DNA of 45,211 bases, from assembly GCF_902491285.1 (NCBI RefSeq), contig NZ_CABUHK010000048.1, positions 1 to 45,211 on the forward strand. Reading direction: 5' to 3'. This DNA is from an uncultured Bacteroides sp. Its GTDB lineage: Bacteria > Bacteroidota > Bacteroidia > Bacteroidales > Bacteroidaceae. How positions within the stretch are numbered: position 1 is the stretch's first letter; every line of letters starts with the position of its first letter. Shown piece by piece: positions 23,709 to 30,378 of the stretch. The notes under the pieces are model-generated. The model was not told where the DNA came from. It did not search any database and saw nothing but the letters and a program-made list of their open reading frames with translations. Both the position numbers and the translations under genes were made by a program.

Positions 23709-26513
23709 CTATAACTTCAAGAAGAAATCGTTGAGATTCTCATTAGGCGGGATATTGATTTTCTTTCTCAACCGGTAACGGCTGTTTTCCACTGCACGTA
23801 CAGAAATATTCATTAGGGCTGCGATAGCTTTTGAATCCAGATTCAACTTCAGGCAGGCACATAATTTCAAATCATTGGCGGTCAGTTGCGGATAAAGTGT
23901 TTTTAAATGTTTGAAAAATCCGGTATGTTTTTCTTCAAACTTGATAAGAAACATTTTCCAGTCTTCCTCGGTGTCGAGGTTGTTGTTGAAAAGCATATTG
24001 ATTTTATGGAAGAGCGGTGCGAGCGCTTTGTTGTTATGTGTGCGATAGAACTCTTCTATTTCGTCTTTCATCTGCGTGATAAGCTCGTTGCGCTGGATGA
24101 CGAAAGAAGTTTGCGAAAGCAGTTCGGCATCCTTCTCTTTGATTTGGTTTTGCAGTTGCTGGTTCATCCGGCTTAATCTTTTCGCTTCGCGAAGGCGGAT
24201 TTTTATCAGATGCCGGTTCCGGTAACGGCGCAGGATGAGTATCCAGACTATCCGCAACACGAGTAATGTGATGATAAAATAGCCCAGGATTGCCCAAATT
24301 GTCTGGTACCAGGGAGAAAGAACAGTGAAAGTATATTCCAGTGTAGGAGAGCAGTTCCCCAAATTATCTATCGAACGTAATAAAAAGGTATAAGTTCCTT
24401 TGGGAAGACGTTCATAGGTCACTTTGTTGATTCTTTCCGGTTCCGACCATTCGCTGATTCCTTCCAGTTTATATTGGAAAGATACATTGTGCGCCAGTAC
24501 GTCATCCGTTGCGAATCTGATTTCTATCGTATTATTGGTAAATGGAATCTTGATTGCTTCATGTTCACTTTCCTTATGAAACGCTTCTCCCGTTTTGGAC
24601 AAGGCGGAAAAGGATTTAATATAGGGGGTGGACAGCGAAATGGCGCTTTGCTGCTGATTGTTGGGGCAGAGCAGAAAGCCGTTGTCCAGACAGATGAGGC
24701 TGGTTGAATCCGTGAGGGCGATAATCCGCTCGAAATGATTGACCATGGACATGCCGTTATAGTTGATGTCTATTTTATCTTCTATATGGTTTTGCGAACC
24801 GTCATGGGCAATGCGGTAGATTACATTATCCCCCATTACATAAAAATGGTTTTTATCTATGTCGGATACATTTTTTATTTCCGTCAGGTTGCTCAGGCAG
24901 TGTTTCAACGGTTCGTACAGTTCTACTTTGCCGCCTATGTCATTGTAGGTGTAAAAGGAATTTCCGCCCAGCATGACAACTCTTCCGCCGATTTTGAAAA
25001 GGTGGAGCTTGTAGGGCAGTTCCCGGTCTTCGCCGTAGTATTCCGAGGTTTTTATTTTCGTCATGTCCTCGGAAAGCTGGCAGCGGTAAACTCCTTTGTT
25101 CATGTGCTCCAACCATACATTGTCGAGATGGTCTATCTGGATATTGACGATAGGCTGGCGAATGTTGTCAAGAATGATTCGCTGTGTACGTGTATCTACG
25201 ATTTTCAGGGATGCGTATGTGCCTAACAGGAGATAATGTTCTTTGGCAAGAATGGTAAACACTCCCCCTTGTGCATTGATGGGAGTAGTCACTTTCAGTT
25301 GCTCGTCAATCACTTTTAACCCGCTGTTGGAACCGCAATATAACTTTCCGTCTATAATCTTCAAATCCCAGATTTGCTCTTTAATGTTCTCTATCGTTTG
25401 CAAGTCGCCGGGCAATGCGTTGATATTGTTCAGATCGCTTTGATTGATATAGAAGAGTCCTTGGTTGGTGCCGATGAATAGCTTGCCGGCAAAAAGTGCG
25501 GCCGCATATACAGCGCCGGTCTTGCCCGTGGGATCGGTGTAGCAACTGAGTTCGGGAAGTATCTGGATACAGGTAATCCCGTTGTCGAGCGCCAGCCAGG
25601 TGTTATGATACTTGTCTTCGTGAAGAAACAGGATCGTATTGTTTTGCATGTAGGCATCAGAGTTGATATGTTTGATAATCTTCCCTTGTTTGTCTATCAT
25701 ATATACTCCGTTGAGAATCGTGCCGAGCAGGTAGTAGCCGTTCTCCTTTTGAATAGCGCAATTGATGTTTGAATTAATCCATTCCGGTGCGTCACTCAGT
25801 AATCTGAACGTATCTCCATCATATATGAATAAGCCGCTGTTCGAAGTGACTACCATCCATTGGTTTTCCGCATAGGGAAGCACGGCTTTCACTTCTTTGC
25901 CCAGGAATAGTTCGCTGTGTGGGATAAGGGTGAAACGACCGTCTTTCAGGCGGAGCAGACCCTTGTGTGTTTCCTGCACCCACAACTCGTTACCGACGCG
26001 CATCAGGAAATGAAAATTCTTCTGTTTCGTTATTTTCTCCGTTTTTCCTGTCGGCAGATGGTGGCGGAAGATACCGCTGAATGATTGAAAATAGATGGAT
26101 TCTCCTTGCGGCAGGATTCTCCATATGTCATCATTCTGCCAACTGTCCGCCGGCAGTTCTTTGCTGAGTGAAGTATAAGTCAGTTCCCCGTCGGGCTGCC
26201 GGCTCCATTTGCCGAACTCTTCGTAGCCGCCGGTATAGACCTCGTTGTTTGAAACAGCATATACAGAACGCACCACTTCTGCTTTGGGGAGCTTGTTCAA
26301 TTTCCATTCGATACCGTCAAATTCGAGCAGTCCGATGTCATTGCCAAAATAGAGTATTCCATGCTCGTCTTCACTGATAGACCAGTTTTTGTTGGCTGCG
26401 CCATATTGTGTTTTGCCGAAGTTGATGATTAACGGATTGTTGATTCCGGCAAATCCTAAGCTGAACCAGAGCAGGCAGATGATAAAACAAAGTGATTTTT
26501 GCAGAAAGAACAT
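23709..26513 (-). CDS. PUL sensor-regulator: periplasmic propeller, Y_Y_Y domain, LuxR-type HTH
   Basis: A one-protein transmembrane regulator of about 934 residues. A signal/anchor segment (CFIICLLWFSLGFAG) is followed by propeller-like repeats over about 25-640 (GILYFGNDIGLLEFDGIEWK, KLYCGSNSGLKVIDEQLK), a triple-tyrosine domain (about 660-740), a membrane segment (about 742-765, TIWAILGYFIITLLVLRIVW), a coiled coil (RLSRMNQQLQNQIKEKDAEL), and a C-terminal helix-turn-helix (AIAALMNISVRAVENSRYRL). There is no histidine kinase or receiver domain, so this is SusR/LuxR-like and not a hybrid two-component system. An open frame extends to a TTG at 26543, but that codon lies inside the -7 box; the ATG at 26513 is the better start. 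Predicted to activate the adjacent susC operon when bound by a glucan oligosaccharide. Confidence 0.88.
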   Translation of the reverse strand: MFFLQKSLCFIICLLWFSLGFAGINNPLIINFGKTQYGAANKNWSISEDEHGILYFGNDIGLLEFDGIEWKLNKLPKAEVVRSVYAVSNNEVYTGGYEEFGKWSRQPDGELTYTSLSKELPADSWQNDDIWRILPQGESIYFQSFSGIFRHHLPTGKTEKITKQKNFHFLMRVGNELWVQETHKGLLRLKDGRFTLIPHSELFLGKEVKAVLPYAENQWMVVTSNSGLFIYDGDTFRLLSDAPEWINSNINCAIQKENGYYLLGTILNGVYMIDKQGKIIKHINSDAYMQNNTILFLHEDKYHNTWLALDNGITCIQILPELSCYTDPTGKTGAVYAAALFAGKLFIGTNQGLFYINQSDLNNINALPGDLQTIENIKEQIWDLKIIDGKLYCGSNSGLKVIDEQLKVTTPINAQGGVFTILAKEHYLLLGTYASLKIVDTRTQRIILDNIRQPIVNIQIDHLDNVWLEHMNKGVYRCQLSEDMTKIKTSEYYGEDRELPYKLHLFKIGGRVVMLGGNSFYTYNDIGGKVELYEPLKHCLSNLTEIKNVSDIDKNHFYVMGDNVIYRIAHDGSQNHIEDKIDINYNGMSMVNHFERIIALTDSTSLICLDNGFLLCPNNQQQSAISLSTPYIKSFSALSKTGEAFHKESEHEAIKIPFTNNTIEIRFATDDVLAHNVSFQYKLEGISEWSEPERINKVTYERLPKGTYTFLLRSIDNLGNCSPTLEYTFTVLSPWYQTIWAILGYFIITLLVLRIVWILILRRYRNRHLIKIRLREAKRLSRMNQQLQNQIKEKDAELLSQTSFVIQRNELITQMKDEIEEFYRTHNNKALAPLFHKINMLFNNNLDTEEDWKMFLIKFEEKHTGFFKHLKTLYPQLTANDLKLCACLKLNLDSKAIAALMNISVRAVENSRYRLRKKINIPPNENLNDFFLKL

Positions 26514-26540
26514 AGTAGTACGTTTTTTTGAGTGCTGATG

Positions 26541-26548
26541 CAAAGATA
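26541..26548 (-). promoter_or_regulatory. -7 box of the PUL regulator gene
   Basis: TATCTTTG on the minus strand, ending 27 bases before the ATG at 26513. It decides the start of the regulator gene, since an alternative TTG start lies within the box itself. Confidence 0.65.
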
Positions 26549-26626
26549 GAAAATCTTTTTTTTATTAATAGCTTTAATGTTATGATGTTGTGGGAATAAT
26601 TGCTAACTTATCCGGCAAAATCGTTA

Positions 26627-26657
26627 TTGTCCGTTACCTCGAAAGAAGCGACCTTTG
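26627..26657 (+). promoter_or_regulatory. probable promoter of the rclA-like gene
   Basis: TTG at 26627-26629, 20 bases, then GACCTTTG at 26650-26657, one mismatch from TAnnTTTG. The leader to the ATG at 26716 is about 50 bases. Confidence 0.45.
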
Positions 26658-26715
26658 CAATATGAAATGAAACAAACTGAATAAGCTGATTTTAAACTTA
26701 TAAAAAGATAGGAAT

Positions 26716-28086
26716 ATGAATGCATTTGATGTTATAATCATTGGTTTCGGCAAAGGCGGGAAGACCCTTGCGGCAGAGTTTGCAAAACGCGGACAGAAGG
26801 TAGCTGTTATCGAACGTTCCGACAAAATGTATGGTGGCACATGTATTAATATAGGATGTATCCCGACAAAGACGTTAGTACATCAGGCTAAAATAGCTTG
26901 GGGTAGGAAAGAGACCGCCTTTGAGGAGAAAAGTGATTTTTACCGGCAGGCGATTGCCGTGAAAGAAACTGTAACCGGTGCATTGAGAAACAAGAATTAC
27001 CATAACTTGGCGGACAATCCCAATGTGACTGTTTATACAGGTACAGGCTCGTTTGTTTCTTTCGATACGGTCGCAGTCCGCACAGCTACGGACGAAATCC
27101 TGCTGACATCCAAACAAATCATTATCAATACAGGAGCGGAAACGGTCATTCCACCTATTGATGGAGTGGCGGGCAATCCTTTTGTCTATACCAGTACTTC
27201 AATCATGGAATTGACAGACCTTCCCCGCCGCCTGGTCATTGTCGGCGGCGGTTATATCGGGTTGGAATTTGTGTCCATGTATGCTTCGTTCGGCTCGCAA
27301 GTGACTGTGCTCGAAAGCTATCCCGAACTGATTGCCCGTGAAGACCGTGATATTGCGGCAAGCGTAAAAGAAACATTGGAGAAGAAAGGTATTGTTTTCC
27401 GGATGAACGCAAAGGTACAGTCGGTGAAGCATACTGAAGACAAGGCAATCGTTGCCTTCACGGATGCGCAGACTAACGGGGCGTTCGAGCTTGAAGCCGA
27501 AGCGGTATTGCTGGCAACAGGTCGCAGACCTAACACGGCAGGTCTTAATCTGCAAGCAGCCGGAGTAGAAGTGGATGCGCGTGGTGCTATCATTGTTGAT
27601 GAATATCTGAAAACAACCAGTCCCAATATACGTGCCGTAGGTGATGTGAAAGGTGGTTTGCAGTTCACTTATATCTCATTGGATGATTACCGGATTGTCC
27701 GTGAAGACTTATTCGGAGATAAGGAACGGAAGACAAGTGACCGTAATCCCGTCAGCTATTCTGTATTTATCGACCCGCCATTGGCGCGTATCGGACTGAA
27801 TGAAGAGGAAGCCCGCAAGCAGAATTTGGATATTATTGTGAAGAAGCTGCCCGTTATGGCTATACCGAGAGCGAAAACATTAGGAGAAACAGACGGTCTG
27901 CTGAAAGCTGTCATTGATAAGAACACGGGAAAAATATTAGGCTGTATGCTTTTTGCACCCGATTCCAGCGAAGTTATCAATACGGTTGCCATTGCCATGA
28001 AGACAGGGCAGGATTATACTTTCCTGCGCGACTTCATCTTTACTCATCCCAGCATGAGCGAGGCGTTGAATGATTTATTCTCATAA
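26716..28086 (+). CDS. rclA: RclA-like FAD-dependent disulfide oxidoreductase
   Basis: This 456-residue flavoprotein matches E. coli RclA, which I recall as a copper(II) reductase protecting against hypochlorous acid. The N-terminus has the dinucleotide fold IIIGFGKGGKTLAAEFAKRG (about 7-26) and the redox pair Cys43/Cys48 in GGTCINIGCIPTKTLVHQ. The NAD(P)H fold is at about 175 (LVIVGGGYIGLEFVSMYASF), FAD contact ATGRRPNTAGL follows, and the C-terminal FTHPSMSEALNDLF has His444 and Glu449 as in the family. Mercuric reductase is an alternative, but there is no HMA domain and no C-terminal Cys pair. No rclR regulator or rclB/C partner is adjacent. A role in oxidant defence in the gut is inferred. 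Confidence 0.85.
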   Translation: MNAFDVIIIGFGKGGKTLAAEFAKRGQKVAVIERSDKMYGGTCINIGCIPTKTLVHQAKIAWGRKETAFEEKSDFYRQAIAVKETVTGALRNKNYHNLADNPNVTVYTGTGSFVSFDTVAVRTATDEILLTSKQIIINTGAETVIPPIDGVAGNPFVYTSTSIMELTDLPRRLVIVGGGYIGLEFVSMYASFGSQVTVLESYPELIAREDRDIAASVKETLEKKGIVFRMNAKVQSVKHTEDKAIVAFTDAQTNGAFELEAEAVLLATGRRPNTAGLNLQAAGVEVDARGAIIVDEYLKTTSPNIRAVGDVKGGLQFTYISLDDYRIVREDLFGDKERKTSDRNPVSYSVFIDPPLARIGLNEEEARKQNLDIIVKKLPVMAIPRAKTLGETDGLLKAVIDKNTGKILGCMLFAPDSSEVINTVAIAMKTGQDYTFLRDFIFTHPSMSEALNDLFS

Positions 28087-28193
28087 TAGTCACTTTTAGA
28101 AAAGAAAAGCGGTACTTTTATGCCGATATAGATTATCGTACTATTTGAATAACTGCAAATAGGAGAATTGTTTAATACAACAACTATGAATAT

Positions 28194-29069
28194 ATGAAGA
28201 CAGACCATTTTACAATAGACAATCCGCTACCGCCATTGTGGCTGGTATATCCTGAAATATCTCAGTATAGTATAGGGTGGCGAATGGGATATGGTGAGGA
28301 TTACAGATGGTTATTTAATGATTGGTTTGCTGGGTTGTCTCAGGAAGAACAATCGAAGTATCGTGAGATGTTTCCTGCCCCTTACTCATGGCGGGGATAT
28401 TATGAAGATACGTTTGATGAGAAAGATATTTATTCTCTGGAAGGTATCTACTTTCGGCAACCGGACGGAGTTCCCGAGTTTTCATTGGAGCAACTCAGGG
28501 CGGAAGTTGCGAATGGGAAAGAGTTTGATTATCTCTTCTTTTGGGGACATCATAAGAAGGCGGAAATCAGTAAATCCTGTTTGAGCCAATGGTGGCAGAC
28601 GTCTTTTCGGATAGATATTAATGAATATTGCTGTATGGAGCAGTATATGATGGCTGAAAAAGCACGTCTTTTTGAAGATGGGGATACAAGAAAACTGATA
28701 TTAGATGAAATAGACCCCAAAATGATAAAGGCATTGGGACGAAAGGTAGAGGGATTCGAGCAGAGTGTATGGGATAAATACAAATATTCAATCGTTCTCA
28801 ATGGAAATTATGCTAAGTTTATCCAAAACCAAGACCAGCTTGACTTTTTACTGGGTACTGGCGATAAAGTTCTGGTAGAAGCCAGTCCATACGATACTAT
28901 ATGGGGGATTGGTATGCAGGAAACTGACCCTCAGGTACATAATCCATTCTTATGGAAAGGCGAGAATCTGTTAGGTTTCGCTTTGATGGAAGTAAGAAAT
29001 GAGTTGAGGCGGGTATTGCAGTCATGGCACTTGATTGATTGGGAGCAATTGGAAGACATAATTGATTAA
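28194..29069 (+). CDS. NADAR (YbiA-like) domain protein with extra N-terminal region
   Basis: Residues about 112-290 are a NADAR domain: YLFFWGHH at the start, the catalytic-helix region YCCMEQYMMAEKARLF (about 146-161), VWDKYKYSIVLNGNYAKF, LVEASPYDTIWGIGM and WKGENLLGFALMEVRNELR. NADAR enzymes remove ADP-ribose from riboflavin-pathway intermediates or from ADP-ribosylated nucleic acid, in which role they can act as antitoxins. The N-terminal 100 residues (PLPPLWLVYPEISQYSIGWR, FNDWFAGLSQEEQSKY) belong to no domain I can name. ATG at 28194 is used; an earlier ATG at 28186 stops after three codons. It stands alone, next to the large repeat array, with no DarT-like toxin beside it. The product may be housekeeping or defence-related. 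Confidence 0.78.
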   Translation: MKTDHFTIDNPLPPLWLVYPEISQYSIGWRMGYGEDYRWLFNDWFAGLSQEEQSKYREMFPAPYSWRGYYEDTFDEKDIYSLEGIYFRQPDGVPEFSLEQLRAEVANGKEFDYLFFWGHHKKAEISKSCLSQWWQTSFRIDINEYCCMEQYMMAEKARLFEDGDTRKLILDEIDPKMIKALGRKVEGFEQSVWDKYKYSIVLNGNYAKFIQNQDQLDFLLGTGDKVLVEASPYDTIWGIGMQETDPQVHNPFLWKGENLLGFALMEVRNELRRVLQSWHLIDWEQLEDIID

Positions 29070-29179
29070 AATAAAGTATCTGCAACCTTATTTTCTCGTT
29101 CGTTTATAGTTAGGCGGCTAATTGTATGCCGTTAGCTAAACCGGAAAAACATACGGTCTAATTACTTGTTTCCTACTTT

Positions 29180-29375
29180 GAAACTCCAGTTTCCTCGGTT
29201 GAAACTTTAGTTCCATTGCAGGAAACTTTAGTTTCTACGGCTAGACACTTTGGTTTCTAACGCTTGAAACTTTAGTTCCCAACGCTTGAAACTCTAGTTT
29301 CAAAGGCTTGAAACTAAATGTTTCTCGGTATGAAACACTTGGTTTCACTACATGAAACAGAAATTGCCCTTAGTT
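29180..29375. repeat. tandem palindromic array 5, period 21-22 bp, 9 copies
   Basis: GAAAC (or GACAC) cores start at 29180, 29201, 29222, 29244, 29266, 29288, 29310, 29332 and 29354. The consensus is GAAACTTTAGTTTC, a near-perfect palindrome, followed by about eight less conserved bases such as NAACGCTT. This is too regular to be chance and has no coding frame conserved across copies. There is no cas gene and the spacers are too short for CRISPR. Confidence 0.9.
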
Positions 29376-29413
29376 GCTGATTTCGTTTACCGTAGACTTA
29401 CTTTAAATAAGGC

Positions 29414-29520
29414 GGTGATAGGTGATAGATGTGGTGATAGGTTGCAAACAACCTATCACCGCTCTGAAAGTGCGATGAATAAGGGAATTGGAGAGGAGGG
29501 TGATAGGTTGAAAGAGGATT
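29414..29520. repeat. GGTGATAG-rich module beside array 5
   Basis: GGTGATAG occurs at 29414, 29421, 29433 and 29499. A perfect 12-bp hairpin GGTGATAGGTTG (29433-29444)/CAACCTATCACC (29449-29460) with loop CAAA sits in the middle. CGATGAATAAGG at 29473-29484 is identical to the start of the inverted-repeat arm at 3316. With the array before it, 29070-29708 contains no gene. The part 29521-29650 shows nothing further. Confidence 0.75.
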
Positions 29521-29650
29521 TTCATTTTTTTATATGAGAGAGTAGTCAGAAAACTTCTTTATCATAATCATATGCTTTCAGCTCATTATAAGGGTGCGGG
29601 GGCAGGATTGGGTGAACAACAGCTACTTTGAGCGAACAAAAAACCGATAA

Positions 29651-29683
29651 TTTGTGTTTATTTATTCTAATTATATATCTTTG
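29651..29683 (+). promoter_or_regulatory. Bacteroides promoter for the outer-membrane barrel gene
   Basis: TTTG at 29651-29654, 21 bases, TATCTTTG at 29676-29683. Start codon at 29709. Confidence 0.85.
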
Positions 29684-29708
29684 TCCCGAATTATAAACAC
29701 GTAAATTT

Positions 29709-30299
29709 ATGAAAAAGATTTTTGGTGCTTTAATGATTGCTGTATGTATCGGTATGGCAATGCCTGCTCAGGCTCAAATACATTTTGGTGTAAAGGGAGG
29801 TTTGAACTTGTCAAAAGCAAGTTTCTCTAATGTGAGCGAAAATTTTAAGAAGGATAACTTTACCGGTTTCTTTATCGGACCGATGGCTGAGTTTAATATT
29901 CCAATCATAGGATTGGGGGTGGATGCTTCTCTGCTTTTTGCCCAAAGAGGTATAAAGGTATCTGAAGGAAATGATGAATATACTGTTAAGCAAAACGGTC
30001 TTGATATTCCGGTAAACTTGAAGTATAACATCGGGTTGGGAAGTCTGTTGGGACTTTATATTGCTGCCGGACCTGATTTTTATTTCGATTTTGCGGGAAA
30101 TAAAACGATTGAAGGCGTAAAAACCGACAAGAAGAAAGCTGAAGTCGGCATTAACGTCGGCGCAGGTGTGAAATTGCTCAATCATTTGCAGGTTGGTGCC
30201 AATTATAACATCCCGTTGGGTGACACTGCCAAACTTGAAGGAATAGACGGTTCTTACAAAACTAAGACCTGGCAAGTATCCGTTGCCTATATCTTTTGA
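29709..30299 (+). CDS. outer-membrane beta-barrel protein (porin family/PorT-like)
   Basis: The 196-residue protein has a signal peptide (KKIFGALMIAVCIGMAMPAQAQ, cleavage about 22), then an eight-strand-type barrel beginning IHFGVKGGLNLSKASF, the typical opening of the OMP_b-brl_2 group. Later strands include FTGFFIGPMAEFNIPIIGLG, DIPVNLKYNIGLGSLLGLYI, VGINVGAGVKLLNHLQVGAN, and the end TWQVSVAYIF with terminal Phe. Such small barrels are abundant in Bacteroides and their roles are largely unknown. Own promoter and own terminator, so monocistronic. Confidence 0.85.
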   Translation: MKKIFGALMIAVCIGMAMPAQAQIHFGVKGGLNLSKASFSNVSENFKKDNFTGFFIGPMAEFNIPIIGLGVDASLLFAQRGIKVSEGNDEYTVKQNGLDIPVNLKYNIGLGSLLGLYIAAGPDFYFDFAGNKTIEGVKTDKKKAEVGINVGAGVKLLNHLQVGANYNIPLGDTAKLEGIDGSYKTKTWQVSVAYIF

Positions 30300-30329
30300 C
30301 GAAACATTTACTTTAACATAGTAGAACTG

Positions 30330-30361
30330 GAGGCTTTCGACTGTCGGAAGCCTCTTTTTTT
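30330..30361 (+). terminator. terminator after the barrel gene
   Basis: GAGGCTT (30330-30336) pairs with AAGCCTC (30348-30354), with further pairing inside (GAC/GTC), followed by seven T. It lies immediately before the priA -7 box. Confidence 0.85.
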
Positions 30362-30362
30362 A

Positions 30363-30370
30363 TATCTTTG
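30363..30370 (+). promoter_or_regulatory. -7 box of priA
   Basis: TATCTTTG ends eight bases before the ATG at 30379. A GTG at 30370 in the same frame overlaps the box and is therefore not the start. The predicted 5' leader is nearly absent. Confidence 0.6.
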
Positions 30371-30378
30371 TGCCTGCA

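Noticed and set aside
23709..26513. Hybrid two-component system (HTCS) regulator
   Set aside because: The propeller and Y_Y_Y sensor look alike, but there is no histidine kinase, receiver or AraC domain; the protein ends in a LuxR-type helix-turn-helix after one membrane segment.
26716..28086. Mercuric reductase
   Set aside because: There is no N-terminal metal-binding domain and no C-terminal cysteine pair; the N-terminal sequence fits RclA better.
29180..29375. CRISPR array
   Set aside because: The repeating unit is only 21-22 bases in total, with spacers of about eight bases that are partly conserved, and no cas gene is in the window.
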